Shown here piece by piece: positions 30,140 through 40,328 of a DNA stretch of 64,000 nucleotides; the stretch's first letter is position 1; each line of letters starts with the position of its first letter. The notes beneath the pieces were generated by a model. It saw only the letters and a list, made by a program, of their open reading frames with translations, was not told the origin of the DNA and made no database searches. The stretch comes from Polynucleobacter sp. SHI8. GTDB taxonomy: Bacteria > Pseudomonadota > Gammaproteobacteria > Burkholderiales > Burkholderiaceae. The translations under genes were made by a program, and so were the position numbers. The stretch spans positions 2,108,001-2,172,000 of the forward strand of contig NZ_AP027204.1 in NCBI RefSeq assembly GCF_027944005.1. The letters are read 5' to 3'.

Positions 30140-31182
30140 TGAGCTCCTGAGCCGTACACAGCTCTGGTGAGTCGATCCTGAATGCCACTCCATTCGCTAT
30201 TATTCGGTAATGCATCAACAATAATTTTTTGATACCCCCTTTGATCAAGGTCTCTTAATAATTGATAAAGCTGTTTTGCAAAAGCTTGGGGATCTATAGG
30301 TATTTGAATCCAAACAACGGGGCTTGTGGCCCATTTATTTTTTAATACCTCAATATCTAAAAATGTAACTACGACGACTTTTTGATTGCTAATATCTTCA
30401 ACTTTTAATTGATCAACATCCATTGATACCAATTGAGTATGTGGCGCATAGTGCCCTAATGTTCCACCCGAATGGCGAATCGCATGATCTTTTTGACCTA
30501 AGTTGGTAAGCCCTAAGGTTTTACAAATGTCGCTCTCTAAAATCATCCCTGGTCTCAATATAATTGGTCCCATTTGTTCTAATCGCGATAAATCCAAAAT
30601 GGTAGATTCAATACCTACATCACAACTCCCGCCGTCCAAAATCATTAATTCATTATCGGCATCACTATTTTTAAATTCATCCAACACATGTTGTGCTGTC
30701 GTTGGGGAAATACGCCCATATCGATTAGCTGAGGGTGCTACGAGAGCGCCGTTGAAGGCGCGCAAAATATCAATTGTCCAAGGGTGATTTGGGGCACGTA
30801 TTGCAACGGTTTCTTGACCCCCAGTAATCAAACTAGAAACGTGCTTTGCCTTCTTCAATACTATGGTTAAAGGACCCGGCCAATATTTTTGGGCTAAAAG
30901 GATCGCTTCTGGAGGTACATCATGAGACCATTCTGATAACTTGGCCTCCCAAAAAATTTCTGATGACATCCCTGCTGTTGGTGAGGTTATGTGCACAATC
31001 AAGGGATGATTTTTTGGGCGATTCTTTAACTCAAAAACTTTTTTTATAGCTATCTCATCACTTGCATTTGCGGCAAGTCCATAAACAGTTTCCGTTGGTA
31101 TAGCGACCAAATGACTCTGCTGAAGATGTTCAACAATGTGTTGGGTTGATATTTCGTTAGCTGAAAAAATACGAGCACTCAC
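30136..31182 (-). CDS. tsaC: L-threonylcarbamoyladenylate synthase (Sua5 type)
   Basis: 348 residues: a YrdC domain (about 1-210) followed by the C-terminal Sua5 domain, so the long form. It makes threonylcarbamoyl-AMP for the t6A37 modification of ANN-decoding tRNAs. Visible: VAIPTETVYGLAANASDE, LKNRPKNHPLIVHI with the substrate KxR/NHPL pattern, and VAPSANRYGRISPTTAQHV. The C-terminal part RHSGGTLGHYAPHTQLV begins the Sua5 domain. It is 3 bases after purK, so it is probably the last gene of the pgk-pyk-fba-purCEK operon. Confidence 0.93.
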   Translation of the reverse strand: MSARIFSANEISTQHIVEHLQQSHLVAIPTETVYGLAANASDEIAIKKVFELKNRPKNHPLIVHITSPTAGMSSEIFWEAKLSEWSHDVPPEAILLAQKYWPGPLTIVLKKAKHVSSLITGGQETVAIRAPNHPWTIDILRAFNGALVAPSANRYGRISPTTAQHVLDEFKNSDADNELMILDGGSCDVGIESTILDLSRLEQMGPIILRPGMILESDICKTLGLTNLGQKDHAIRHSGGTLGHYAPHTQLVSMDVDQLKVEDISNQKVVVVTFLDIEVLKNKWATSPVVWIQIPIDPQAFAKQLYQLLRDLDQRGYQKIIVDALPNNSEWSGIQDRLTRAVYGSGAH

Positions 31183-31185
31183 TGA

Positions 31186-32382
31186 TTATTGTCTCGAGGA
31201 TGGAATACCTAAAATTTCCATTGCCTGTTTTGCATCAATAAGGGCTTGATCAACAGAATCTGCAATGAAGTTAATATGCCCCATCTTGCGCCCAATTTTT
31301 GGCTCTGACTTGCCATATAAGTGTAGCTTTGCGCAAGGCATGGCTAATATTTTTTCCCAATCAGGAGATCTAATCATGTTCGTGTTTTTATCAAACCAAA
31401 TATCCCCCAGTATATTGAGCATGACTACTGGACAAAGCAAGCGTGAATCGCCGAGTGGTAACTTAGCTAAACTTCTGACTTGTTGTTCAAATTGATTGGT
31501 TAAGCACGAGTCCAAAGAATGATGCCCTGAATTATGTGGTCGTGGAGCGATTTCATTCACCACAATTGAGCCATCTTTTAATACAAAAAATTCAATACAA
31601 AGCACTCCAACATATTCCAATTGACGAATAATCGTATGTGCAGCCACATGAATTTTTTCTTGTAATTCTTGAGTTAAATTCGGTGCAGGAACCATGCTGA
31701 GATGCAAAATACCGTTCTCATGTATATTTTGCGCAATTGGCAACAAATGAGTTTCATCATTAGCGCCTCTCGCAATGATTGCAGATAATTCAAATGCTAA
31801 ATCTAGCTTTTTCTCTAATACACATGGAACTTTTCCGAGAGTATTCCATGCTTCTTTCAACTCCGTTGGATGTTGAACCCGTTGTTGACCTTTTCCGTCA
31901 TATCCAAGTTGCGCTGTTTTGAGTATTCCAGGAAAAAGTGATTCTTGAACGGTTTCAAGTTGATCGTCATTTTCTATCGCCGCATAATCCACAGGTCCAA
32001 TACCCATAACGGATTGACAAGTTTTTAAAAATTCTTTTTCCTTAATACGATGTTGCGCAATCGATACTGCAAAACTCTTTGGTGCAACAAAAACACCTTG
32101 CTTAATTAAATAATCAATCGTATCTGCAGGTACATTTTCAAATTCAGTACTAATCGCATCACATAGTTGAGCCATATGATGAAGAGCATCTTCATCATCG
32201 TATTGTGCAAGTAAATGCTCTTGAGCAATCTGCCCAGCGGGGCTGTTTGGATCTGGGTCCAATACGCATACTTGATAACCTAAATCTTGTGCGGCTTGTA
32301 CAAAGTATCTTCCCAGTTGCCCACCACCTAAGATGCCCAAAAAGGCAGGCGGATATAAGGGCCAAACTATATTTCTCATCAA
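31186..32382 (-). CDS. purK: 5-(carboxyamino)imidazole ribonucleotide synthase, ATPase subunit
   Basis: 398 residues, normal for PurK. It carboxylates AIR with bicarbonate and ATP to N5-CAIR, the substrate of PurE, whose gene lies 2 bases upstream. It is an ATP-grasp protein: LGILGGGQLGRYFVQAA (nucleotide start region), QLGYDGKGQQRV (ATP-grasp glycine loop), the conserved EFFVLKDGSIVVNEIAPRPHNSGH (metal and substrate binding). The pairing with purE and purC gives three consecutive steps of inosinate synthesis. Confidence 0.96.
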   Translation of the reverse strand: MMRNIVWPLYPPAFLGILGGGQLGRYFVQAAQDLGYQVCVLDPDPNSPAGQIAQEHLLAQYDDEDALHHMAQLCDAISTEFENVPADTIDYLIKQGVFVAPKSFAVSIAQHRIKEKEFLKTCQSVMGIGPVDYAAIENDDQLETVQESLFPGILKTAQLGYDGKGQQRVQHPTELKEAWNTLGKVPCVLEKKLDLAFELSAIIARGANDETHLLPIAQNIHENGILHLSMVPAPNLTQELQEKIHVAAHTIIRQLEYVGVLCIEFFVLKDGSIVVNEIAPRPHNSGHHSLDSCLTNQFEQQVRSLAKLPLGDSRLLCPVVMLNILGDIWFDKNTNMIRSPDWEKILAMPCAKLHLYGKSEPKIGRKMGHINFIADSVDQALIDAKQAMEILGIPSSRQ

Positions 32383-32384
32383 CT

Positions 32385-32894
32385 TTAAGGCAAGGTCATT
32401 TGCTTAGCTTTATTCGTTTGCGATTCACGAAATGCTAGTAATTTGTGATGCAAAGTTTCAGAATAAAGCGCTAGATTAGCAATTACGTGTAAAGCCGCAT
32501 TGGCAGCACCAGCCTCGCCAATGGCAAATGTAGCCACGGGGATTCCTTTTGGCATTTGCACAATCGATAACAAAGAGTCTTCACCCTTTAAATATTTTGA
32601 TGGCACAGGTACTCCATACACTGGAACAATTGTTTTAGCTGCCAACATGCCAGGTAAGTGGGCGGCACCACCAGCTCCAGCAATAATCGCTTTTAATCCT
32701 CGGCTATGGGCATTTTCTGCATAGGTATACATTTCATCTGGCATACGATGCGCTGATAAAACCTGTCTTTCATGAGGAATCTCAAACTCAGCCAAAATTT
32801 GAGCCGCATAAGACATTACATCCCAATCAGAGTTTGACCCCATCACAACACCAACAATGGGTGATTCTATTTGACTCTTTACTGGTTCATTCAT
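32385..32894 (-). CDS. purE: N5-CAIR mutase (PurE)
   Basis: 169 residues from the chosen ATG. It converts N5-CAIR to CAIR. It has the GVVMGSNSDWDVM motif at the start, SAHRMPDEM (active site), AIIAGAGGAAHLPGM and IVQMPKGIPVATFAIGEAGA. An in-frame start at 32918 would add 8 residues and overlap purC by 4 bases, but a clear AGGAG lies 5 bases before the ATG at 32894, and relatives begin close to the conserved motif. The class I, PurK-dependent form is supported by the adjacent purK. Confidence 0.95.
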   Translation of the reverse strand: MNEPVKSQIESPIVGVVMGSNSDWDVMSYAAQILAEFEIPHERQVLSAHRMPDEMYTYAENAHSRGLKAIIAGAGGAAHLPGMLAAKTIVPVYGVPVPSKYLKGEDSLLSIVQMPKGIPVATFAIGEAGAANAALHVIANLALYSETLHHKLLAFRESQTNKAKQMTLP

Positions 32895-32899
32895 ATGTT

Positions 32900-32904
32900 C
32901 TCCT
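32900..32904 (-). promoter_or_regulatory. Ribosome binding site fixing the purE start
   Basis: AGGAG on the minus strand with a 5-base spacer to the ATG at 32892-32894. It argues against the upstream in-frame start at 32918. Confidence 0.7.
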
Positions 32905-32914
32905 ACAATGGATA

Positions 32915-33811
32915 TCATGCTTGGGTAAGTATAGCCAATGCCTCTTGATACTTTGCAGCAGTTTGTTCAATTACACTACTTGGCAAATGCGGTGCCGGCG
33001 CTTTTTTATTCCAAGGTTGACCGTCAATCATTACAGACTCCAACCAGTCCCGCACAAATTGTTTATCAAATGATGGCGGATTTTGCCCAACAATATAAGA
33101 ACTAGCAGGCCAAAAACGTGAAGAATCTGCCGTAAGTATTTCATCCATCAAAATCATTTGACCATGGTCATTCAAGCCAAATTCAAATTTAGTATCAGCA
33201 ATCAAGATACCCTTGCTAGCCGCAAACTTAGATGCCTCTTTATATAGTTGAATGCTGATATCTTTCATTTGCTGCGCAAGTGCTGGGCCAATCCGGCGAA
33301 TCACTTCATCAAAATCAATATTCTCATCATGATCACCTACATCAGCTTTTGCTGCAGGGGTAAAAATTGGTTCGGCTAATTGTTCAGCATTTTGTAAACC
33401 AATTGGTAATGTTACGCCACAGACCGATCCGTTAGATTGATAGTCTTTCCAACCACTACCAGATAAATAACCTCGAACAACAGCCTCAACAAGAATTGGT
33501 TTGAGTCGTTTTACAACAATCGCTCTACCTCGCACTTGGTCAATTTCATTCGGTAGGACAACAGTCTCAGGATCTATACCCGTTAAATGGTTGGGTACGA
33601 TATGTTTTAAACGTTCAAACCAAAAATTGGCCATTTGATTTAATACAATCCCTTTTCCAGGAATCGGCTCTTGCATCACTACATCAAATGCTGATAATCG
33701 ATCAGTTGTAACCATCAATAGGTGCTGATCATTTATTGCATAGATGTCCCTCACCTTGCCTTTAGAAATTAAAGGCAAGGATTGAATTGAAGTTTCTAAA
33801 AGGGCTTGCAT
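32915..33811 (-). CDS. purC: Phosphoribosylaminoimidazole-succinocarboxamide (SAICAR) synthase
   Basis: 298 residues, the eukaryote-like longer form also found in betaproteobacteria. It joins CAIR and aspartate with ATP. Visible: [20 protein letters not shown] at the N-terminus, [34 protein letters not shown], and [10 protein letters not shown], the SAICAR synthetase signature region. It lies 2 bases after fba and before purE, and is translated as part of the pgk-pyk-fba-purCEK-tsaC run. Confidence 0.96.
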   Translation of the reverse strand: MQALLETSIQSLPLISKGKVRDIYAINDQHLLMVTTDRLSAFDVVMQEPIPGKGIVLNQMANFWFERLKHIVPNHLTGIDPETVVLPNEIDQVRGRAIVVKRLKPILVEAVVRGYLSGSGWKDYQSNGSVCGVTLPIGLQNAEQLAEPIFTPAAKADVGDHDENIDFDEVIRRIGPALAQQMKDISIQLYKEASKFAASKGILIADTKFEFGLNDHGQMILMDEILTADSSRFWPASSYIVGQNPPSFDKQFVRDWLESVMIDGQPWNKKAPAPHLPSSVIEQTAAKYQEALAILTQA

Positions 33812-33813
33812 CT

Positions 33814-34878
33814 TTATCTAACCAGTTGAGCAAGCTCACCTGAATTATATTTTTCAACCATTTTATCCAGACTAATTGGCTTAATTTTTGAAGCCTGTCC
33901 TTCACATCCAAAAGATAAGAATCGTGCCTTACAAATCAGTTTGGCAGCTTCTCGTGCTGGCTTTAAGTAATCACGGGGATCGAATTTAGAGGGATTTTGA
34001 TGTAAATATTGACGAATTGCCGCGGTCATCGCTAATCGAATATCCGTATCAATATTTACTTTACGAACTCCATTTTTAATACCTTCTTGAATTTCTTCTA
34101 CGGGAACACCATAGGTTTCTTTCATATCACCACCAAACTCACGAATCACTTCTAAAAGTTCTTGGGGGACTGATGAGGAACCATGCATCACTAAGTGTGT
34201 ATTAGGAATACGTTGATGAATTTCACGAATACGATCGATTGCTAATGTATCCCCTGTAGGCTTTTTACTAAACTTATAAGCGCCGTGACTAGTACCAATC
34301 GCAATTGCTAAAGCGTCACATTGTGTCTGTTTAACAAAGTCAGCCGCTTGTTCGACATCAGTTAACAACTGCTCTCTAGTCATCGTACCTTCTGCACCGT
34401 GACCATCTTCTTTATCACCCTTCATTGTCTCTAATGAGCCCAAAACACCTAACTCGGCTTCAACCGTGACGCCAATGGAATGTGAAAACTTCACAACTTC
34501 TTGAGATACCTGAACGTTGTACTCATAACTTGCAACTGTTTTTCCATCGCCCATCAATGAACCATCCATCATGACGCTTGTAAAGCCACTTTTAATAGCA
34601 GCCATACAAACTGCAGGACTCTGTCCATGATCTTGATGCATAACCACTGGAATATCTGGATAGGATTCAATTGCAGCTTCAATTAAATGTCTTAAAAAAG
34701 CTTCCCCGGCATATTTTCTGGCGCCAGCGGATGCTTGCATAATGACAGGCGCTCCGACTTCTTGAGCGGCGGACATAATGGCTTGCACTTGTTCTAAATT
34801 ATTAACATTAAAGGCAGGAATACCATATCCATTTTCTGCTGCATGATCTAATAGTTGTCGCATTGAGACTAAAGGCAT
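33814..34878 (-). CDS. fba: Class II fructose-bisphosphate aldolase
   Basis: 354 residues from the chosen ATG. Zinc-dependent aldolase interconverting fructose 1,6-bisphosphate and the two triose phosphates. Visible: [19 protein letters not shown] at the start, [12 protein letters not shown] (metal ligands His and Asp), [12 protein letters not shown] (Glu ligand region), [14 protein letters not shown] and [12 protein letters not shown] (phosphate binding). A longer frame from 34956 would overlap pyk and lacks a ribosome site, whereas GGAG lies just before 34878. This is the CbbA-like type usual in Burkholderiales. It lies between pyk and purC. Confidence 0.95.
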   Translation of the reverse strand: MPLVSMRQLLDHAAENGYGIPAFNVNNLEQVQAIMSAAQEVGAPVIMQASAGARKYAGEAFLRHLIEAAIESYPDIPVVMHQDHGQSPAVCMAAIKSGFTSVMMDGSLMGDGKTVASYEYNVQVSQEVVKFSHSIGVTVEAELGVLGSLETMKGDKEDGHGAEGTMTREQLLTDVEQAADFVKQTQCDALAIAIGTSHGAYKFSKKPTGDTLAIDRIREIHQRIPNTHLVMHGSSSVPQELLEVIREFGGDMKETYGVPVEEIQEGIKNGVRKVNIDTDIRLAMTAAIRQYLHQNPSKFDPRDYLKPAREAAKLICKARFLSFGCEGQASKIKPISLDKMVEKYNSGELAQLVR

Positions 34879-34894
34879 GATTTCTCCAAAAGAT

Positions 34895-36334
34895 TTATTT
34901 AACTTTAATAATTTTAAGGGTATTTGTACCGCCAGCTTGTCCCATTGGTTCTCCAACAGTTAAAGCCACCATGTCGCCAGGTTTTACTACTCCCTTACTT
35001 AATAACAATTGTTCAACTTCTTGAAGTGCCGTATCTCTGTCAGCACTTACATCTATTTGTAATGGGGTTACATTACGATACATCGCCATTGCCCGTTGTG
35101 TTTCAACTCTTTTAGTAAGAGCGAAAATAGGTATATGAATTTTATGCCGACTCATCCAAAGTGCTGTAGAACCTGATTCTGTTAATGCGGCAATCGCTTT
35201 TACTTTTAAATGATAAGCTGTGAATAGCGCGCCTAAAGCAATCGATTGGTCGATGCGTGTAAATGTCTGATCTAAAAAATCAGCGTCTAATGTTACAGCC
35301 TCAGACTTTTCAGCAGCAAGACAAATCGCCGCCATTTGTTCGACAACTTTTACCGGAAACTGTCCTGTTGCCGTTTCAGCAGATAACATCACTGCATCTG
35401 TTCCATCCAAAACAGCGTTTGCAACGTCGCTAACCTCAGCCCTTGTTGGAATTGGGCTAGTAATCATCGATTCCATCATTTGCGTAGCAGTAATCACGAA
35501 TTTATCAGCTTCGGTAGCTAAGCGAATCATTCTTTTTTGCAAAGCAGGTACCGCAGCATTGCCAACCTCAACCGCCAAATCTCCTCTAGCAACCATGATG
35601 CCATCAGAAGCCATAATAATTTCTTCTAACACTCCTGGTTCAATAGCTTCAGCTCTCTCAATTTTTGCAATTAATCGAACTTCATGATTTTTTGCAACGC
35701 AATGTGCCTGGGCAAGCTCTCTAGCCAATTGCATATCTTGTGCATTTTTAGGAAAGCTAATCGCGATAAAATCCACTCGCATATCAATTGCTGTTGCTAA
35801 ATCCTCTATATCTTTTTCAGTTAACGCTGGTGCCGTTAAACCTCCTCCAGCACGATTAATTCCCTTATTGTTGGATAGTTCACCACCCATTTCTACTTCT
35901 GTATGAATACAATCTCCAACAATTTGTTCTACGCGAAGAACAATTAAGCCGTCGTTGAGTAGTAACTGATCCCCTGCAACAACATCTCTAGGTAAGTTTT
36001 TATAATCCAAACCAACTTGCCCTGAGTTGCCGATTGTGCAATTGGCATCTAATAGAAATTTTTGGCCAACCTCTAATTGGACTTTGCCATTCTCAAATTT
36101 ACCCACCCTAATTTTGGGCCCTTGTAAATCAGCCATTATGGCAATTTCTTTACCAACCTCTCGAGAAATATCTCGAACCAATTGAGCACGATCTCTATGG
36201 TCTTGAGCAACTCCGTGCGAGAAATTCAACCTCACTACATCCACGCCAGCCAAAATAATCTTCTTTAAAACATCTAGATTTGTAGTAGCAGGGCCTAAAG
36301 TGGCAACAATTTTGGTGGCACGAGACAAACTCAT
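34895..36334 (-). CDS. pyk: Pyruvate kinase
   Basis: 479 residues, normal for bacterial pyruvate kinase. It converts phosphoenolpyruvate and ADP to pyruvate and ATP. Visible: [46 protein letters not shown] (the active-site KIE lysine signature), [14 protein letters not shown], and ATQMMESMI. The C-terminal effector domain contains [15 protein letters not shown]. Its start overlaps the pgk stop by 4 bases, a sign of translational coupling. Confidence 0.97.
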   Translation of the reverse strand: MSLSRATKIVATLGPATTNLDVLKKIILAGVDVVRLNFSHGVAQDHRDRAQLVRDISREVGKEIAIMADLQGPKIRVGKFENGKVQLEVGQKFLLDANCTIGNSGQVGLDYKNLPRDVVAGDQLLLNDGLIVLRVEQIVGDCIHTEVEMGGELSNNKGINRAGGGLTAPALTEKDIEDLATAIDMRVDFIAISFPKNAQDMQLARELAQAHCVAKNHEVRLIAKIERAEAIEPGVLEEIIMASDGIMVARGDLAVEVGNAAVPALQKRMIRLATEADKFVITATQMMESMITSPIPTRAEVSDVANAVLDGTDAVMLSAETATGQFPVKVVEQMAAICLAAEKSEAVTLDADFLDQTFTRIDQSIALGALFTAYHLKVKAIAALTESGSTALWMSRHKIHIPIFALTKRVETQRAMAMYRNVTPLQIDVSADRDTALQEVEQLLLSKGVVKPGDMVALTVGEPMGQAGGTNTLKIIKVK

Positions 36335-37545
36335 TCAGCAGCTCTTTCTTGAAGTATTGCAATGGCAGGCAAAACTTTGCCCTCTAAAAACTCTAAAAAT
36401 GCACCTCCGCCAGTAGAAATATATCCGACTTGCTTTTCAATTCCGTATTTAGCAATCGCCGCTAGAGTATCTCCACCACCTGCTACAGAAAATCCTGGAC
36501 TATGCGCAATTGCAGCTGCCAACATCTTGGTACCACCACCAAATTGATCAATCTCGAAAACACCAACCGGACCATTCCATAAAATCGTACCGGCATGCGC
36601 AATCATCTGCGATAAACGCGCGGCTGTTTTAGGGCCGATATCTAAAATCATGTCATCGCTAGCCACATCATGAGAGGCAACGGTATTAGCCCGAGCTAAA
36701 GGAGAAAGCTCATTGGCTACAATCACATCCTCCGGAATAGGAACTGAGGCTCCTCGTTGATGCATGATGTTCATGATTTCTTTAGCCTGATCAACTAAAT
36801 CAGGCTCTGCTAAAGACAACCCAATCGGTAAGCCGGCAGCAAGCATAAAGGTGTTGGCAATTCCCCCACCAACAATTAATTGATCCACCTTCACTGCAAG
36901 CGTTTTTAGAATCGATAACTTCGTAGAAACCTTTGAACCAGCAACTATCGCCACAAGTGGCCTTTTGGGGTCATTTAAAGCAAAAGATAAGGCATCAATT
37001 TCAGCTTCCATGAGTGGACCAGCACAAGAGATTGGTGCAAATCTTGCCATTCCATGGGTAGTAGCCTCAGCACGATGAGCCGTGCCGAAAGCATCATTTA
37101 CGTATATATCGCAAAGTTGTGCCATTTTTTTTGACAACTCTACATCATCTTTTTTTTCACCAACATTGCCACGGCAGTTTTCTAAAAGGACTACTTCGCC
37201 TGGTTTAACTTGAAAATCTCCCGATACCCAATCTGAAATTAAAGCAACTTTTCTACCCAATAGCTCAGCTAATCGGTCTGCCACTGGAGCTAAAGAATCG
37301 GCAGGCTGCAGATTACCCTCAGTAGGTCTGCCTAAATGTGATGTGACCATGACTGCTGCGCCCGCATCTAAAGACATCTGAATTGCTGGAATCGAAGCGG
37401 TTATTCGGGTATCTTCAGTAATTTTTCCTGAAGCGTCTTGTGGAACATTTAAGTCAGCGCGAATAAAAACTCTTTTTCCAGAAAGGCGGTTTTGTGACGC
37501 TAAATCAGATAATCGATTGACTTTGAGGGTAGTGGAATGAATCAT
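36331..37545 (-). CDS. pgk: Phosphoglycerate kinase
   Basis: 404 residues, slightly longer than the usual 390-400. It transfers phosphate between 1,3-bisphosphoglycerate and ADP. Visible: [14 protein letters not shown] (PGK signature), [44 protein letters not shown], and the C-terminal nucleotide site [13 protein letters not shown] with [13 protein letters not shown]. It is the first gene of the seven-gene minus-strand run pgk-pyk-fba-purC-purE-purK-tsaC, divergent from ilvE across 167 bases. Confidence 0.97.
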   Translation of the reverse strand: MIHSTTLKVNRLSDLASQNRLSGKRVFIRADLNVPQDASGKITEDTRITASIPAIQMSLDAGAAVMVTSHLGRPTEGNLQPADSLAPVADRLAELLGRKVALISDWVSGDFQVKPGEVVLLENCRGNVGEKKDDVELSKKMAQLCDIYVNDAFGTAHRAEATTHGMARFAPISCAGPLMEAEIDALSFALNDPKRPLVAIVAGSKVSTKLSILKTLAVKVDQLIVGGGIANTFMLAAGLPIGLSLAEPDLVDQAKEIMNIMHQRGASVPIPEDVIVANELSPLARANTVASHDVASDDMILDIGPKTAARLSQMIAHAGTILWNGPVGVFEIDQFGGGTKMLAAAIAHSPGFSVAGGGDTLAAIAKYGIEKQVGYISTGGGAFLEFLEGKVLPAIAILQERAAE

Positions 37546-37712
37546 GGGTAGTTATTAATCAATTAAATCCAGCAAATTGGTTCAACAAATCATCATACAG
37601 GATGATTAAAGCGCTAGATTCATAAAAAACAATTTATTAAGGCAAATTGACTGCAATTTCTTTGCCTGTTTTACAATAAGTATTCTTCTTATGTCCGCTA
37701 AGGAAATTATAA

Positions 37713-38636
37713 ATGTCAATGTCTGATCGTGATGGTTTTATTTGGTTTAATGGCAAATTAATTGATTGGCGTGATGCCAACATTCATGTCCTGACCCATA
37801 GTCTGCATTATGGTATGGCTGTATTTGAGGGTGTTAGGGCCTACAAAACAGACCAAGGACCAGCTATTTTTCGTCTTGATGAGCATACCAAGCGTTGGTT
37901 CAACTCTGCCAAGATTTTCCAAATGGAAATGCCCTACTCTCAAGAGGAACTGATGCAAGCTCAATTAGAGGTTGTTAAGGCGAATCATCTAGAGTCCTGT
38001 TATCTTCGTCCAATCGCCTGGATTGGCTCTGAAAAGTTAGGAATTTCTCCTAAAGGTAATCAAATCTTAGTCTCTATCGCAGCTTGGCAATGGGGAGCCT
38101 ATTTGGGGGAAGATGGTTTAAATAAGGGTATTCGCGTTAAAACATCCTCATTCAGCCGTCATCATGTCAATGTTTCTTTAGTTCGTGCCAAAGCTTCCGG
38201 TTATTACATCAACTCCATTCTTGCCAACCAAGAAGTGACGGCACATGGTTACGATGAAGCTCTCCTTCTAGATACCGATGGTTATGTCTCAGAAGGCTCT
38301 GGAGAAAATGTATTTATCGTTCGTGATGGGGTTATTTATACACCAGACTTAGCTTCTTGCCTGGCAGGTATTACCCGCGAATCAATCATCCAAATTGCCC
38401 ATGATCTTGGATTTGAAGTACGAGAAAAACGCATTACTCGTGATGAAATGTACTGTAGTGATGAAGCGTTTTTTACGGGAACAGCCGCAGAAGTGACGCC
38501 GATTCGGGAGCTTGATGACCGCATCATTGGTAACGGTGGAAGAGGTCCTGTGACTGAAAAAATACAAAATGTATTTTTTGACACAGTAACAGGTAAAAAT
38601 GATAAGTACCGCTCTTGGCTTACTTACGTTAAATAA
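37713..38636 (+). CDS. ilvE: Branched-chain amino acid aminotransferase
   Basis: 307 residues, class IV PLP aminotransferase of the usual bacterial length. It transfers amino groups between Glu and the oxo acids of Leu, Ile and Val. Visible: THSLHYGMAVFEGVRAY, LRPIAWIGSEKLG, the PLP lysine K160 in VRAKASGYYINSILANQE, and VSEGSGENVFIV, the family signature. It starts a plus-strand run of genes separated by only a few bases (zinc-finger protein, waaF, NTF2-like). An AAGGAAA ribosome site is present. Confidence 0.95.
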   Translation: MSMSDRDGFIWFNGKLIDWRDANIHVLTHSLHYGMAVFEGVRAYKTDQGPAIFRLDEHTKRWFNSAKIFQMEMPYSQEELMQAQLEVVKANHLESCYLRPIAWIGSEKLGISPKGNQILVSIAAWQWGAYLGEDGLNKGIRVKTSSFSRHHVNVSLVRAKASGYYINSILANQEVTAHGYDEALLLDTDGYVSEGSGENVFIVRDGVIYTPDLASCLAGITRESIIQIAHDLGFEVREKRITRDEMYCSDEAFFTGTAAEVTPIRELDDRIIGNGGRGPVTEKIQNVFFDTVTGKNDKYRSWLTYVK

Positions 38637-38638
38637 TC

Positions 38639-38827
38639 ATGACTACTGCACCGACACCTATTGAAATTGATACTCAAGATTTACCTCTCCATTGCCCAAC
38701 AGGCGCGGAGAAAAACTGGGATTTACACCCCCGTGTATTTTTAGATATTGCACACACCGGGCACGCAAAATGTCCTTATTGTGGTGCTGAGTATCATTTA
38801 AAAGCTGGCGCTAAGGTCGGGCACTAA
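38639..38827 (+). CDS. Small zinc-finger (zf-CHCC) protein
   Basis: 62 residues with LHCPTG, HPRVFLDI, then KCPYCGAEY: the C-H-C-C zinc motif of the zf-CHCC family, whose mitochondrial relative is a complex I subunit. In betaproteobacteria it typically lies between ilvE and waaF, as here, 2 bases after ilvE. A role as a small zinc protein is known only from homology. Confidence 0.88.
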   Translation: MTTAPTPIEIDTQDLPLHCPTGAEKNWDLHPRVFLDIAHTGHAKCPYCGAEYHLKAGAKVGH

Positions 38828-38832
38828 TTAAA

Positions 38833-39879
38833 ATGCCTCAAACGCTCGTCATCGCCCCTAATTGGATAGGCGATGCCGTGATGTCAGAGCCTTTGATTCG
38901 CTGTTTGAACGAGGACTTGGGTCGAATTACTATTTTGGCGACGCCTTGGGTTGCCCCTGTATACCGAGCAATGCCCACAAAGCCTGATGTGATTGAGGGG
39001 AATTTTTCCCATGGCAAAATCGAGCTTGCCAAGCGCAAGCATATGGCAAACCTGATCAAAGACAGACGATTCGATCAAGCGTTTGTTTTACCTAATAGTT
39101 GGAAATCGATTCTGATTCCTGTAATGGCTAAGATTCCTAAAATTTACGGCTATCAAGGGGAGCTTCGATCTGCTTTTCTTGCGAAATACCTGCCTAATCC
39201 ATCAAAAAAAAATCGTCCCCCGATGGTCCATCACTATCTCGATTTGGCAGAATTAATCAATCTTCAAACAAATTCTCAAAAAGAGAATAGGCCGCAACTG
39301 TACGTTGACGCTTTTAATCAAAATCAAGCAAAAGATGTTTTGCGGTCACTGCCACACCCTGAAAAATTTTATATTCTTGCACCTGGAGCAGAATTTGGGC
39401 CAGCTAAGCAATGGCCAGTGGAACACTTTGCTGCGCTAGCTACTCAAATATTACAAAATGATCCTTTTAGCAGTATTGTGCTGTTAGGTAGCTCAAAAGA
39501 TCGTGTCATTTGTGACGAAATCTTTCAAAAAATAGACATAAAATTACATTTAAATATCCTCAATCTTTGTGGATTAGCTAGCCTTGATCAATCTATCGCT
39601 TTGATTCCTCTAGCGAAAGGTTTGGCGAGTAATGATTCTGGATTAATGCACATTGCCGCAGCTTTTGGTATCCCACAAATTGCTTTTTATGGTTCAAGTG
39701 ACCCCAAACATACGCCACCACTATCTCCTTTTGCAGGAATTATGTTTTTAGGACTTGACTGTAGTCCTTGTCACCAAAGAAAATGTCCTCTTGGACATTT
39801 AAACTGCTTAAAATTAATTACCCCACAGTCCGCATTTGATGAATTAAATCGTTGTATTACTTTAAGGAATATCAATTAA
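38833..39879 (+). CDS. waaF: ADP-heptose:LPS heptosyltransferase II
   Basis: 348 residues, glycosyltransferase family 9. It adds the second heptose of the LPS inner core in the cytoplasm. Visible: TLVIAPNWIGDAVMSEPLIR at the start, the acceptor-side region, then ILAPGAEFGPAKQWP and GSSKDRVICDEI, and the family region LASNDSGLMHIAAAFGIPQI for ADP-heptose binding. The end SPCHQRKCPLGHLNCLKLI is typical of WaaF. Its stop overlaps the next start (TAATG). Confidence 0.93.
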   Translation: MPQTLVIAPNWIGDAVMSEPLIRCLNEDLGRITILATPWVAPVYRAMPTKPDVIEGNFSHGKIELAKRKHMANLIKDRRFDQAFVLPNSWKSILIPVMAKIPKIYGYQGELRSAFLAKYLPNPSKKNRPPMVHHYLDLAELINLQTNSQKENRPQLYVDAFNQNQAKDVLRSLPHPEKFYILAPGAEFGPAKQWPVEHFAALATQILQNDPFSSIVLLGSSKDRVICDEIFQKIDIKLHLNILNLCGLASLDQSIALIPLAKGLASNDSGLMHIAAAFGIPQIAFYGSSDPKHTPPLSPFAGIMFLGLDCSPCHQRKCPLGHLNCLKLITPQSAFDELNRCITLRNIN

Positions 39880-40316
39880 TGTCACGCTCAGCACGTTTAT
39901 TTCACGATGTCGATGAAGTAATTGAGGGTTGGTATACAAGCCTGATCAAATGCGATTTAGAAAATGCGTTGAGTTTATGGTTTGAAGAAGATACCGTTAC
40001 TTGCATTTTGCCGGATGGTGTTCGCCTGACGGGTCATAAACAATTACGTTTAGGCCTGAAAGACTTGATGAAAAACTCAGTGATTTTCGATACGCTGACC
40101 GCAACCAGTCATACCTATATGGGAACTACGTTTGTCGATAGTACGGAAGCTGTTCGGTTCCAAAAAGATGTTCATGAACCGTCGTTTTTTATCCACATGA
40201 CAATCATCCTTGTGCAAGGAACAATGGGCTGGCGAATTGCTCATTTACATACCAGTCAAGTATCAAAAGATCTCATACATTCACCATCTATTGCTGGTGA
40301 TCATGGCTTCCATTAA
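39879..40316 (+). CDS. NTF2-like / SnoaL-fold protein
   Basis: 145 residues, chosen from the ATG that overlaps the waaF stop as TAATG (39877-39881). An upstream in-frame start at 39852 would lie within waaF and add nine residues. The sequence (DEVIEGWYTSLIKCDLENAL through WRIAHLHTSQ) has the helix then cone-shaped sheet pattern of nuclear-transport-factor-2-like proteins (DUF4440/SnoaL). No catalytic residue can be assigned. It is coupled to waaF and followed 12 bases later by an unknown gene. Confidence 0.8.
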   Translation: MSRSARLFHDVDEVIEGWYTSLIKCDLENALSLWFEEDTVTCILPDGVRLTGHKQLRLGLKDLMKNSVIFDTLTATSHTYMGTTFVDSTEAVRFQKDVHEPSFFIHMTIILVQGTMGWRIAHLHTSQVSKDLIHSPSIAGDHGFH

Positions 40317-40328
40317 TTTTGTTTAAGC

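Noticed and set aside
34879..34956. Longer N-terminus for fba overlapping pyk
   Set aside because: Relatives begin at [10 protein letters not shown], which has its own GGAG site at 34878.
37647..37677. Possible ilvE promoter TTGACT-N19-TACAAT
   Set aside because: A 19-base spacer is too long for a confident call and no other support was found.
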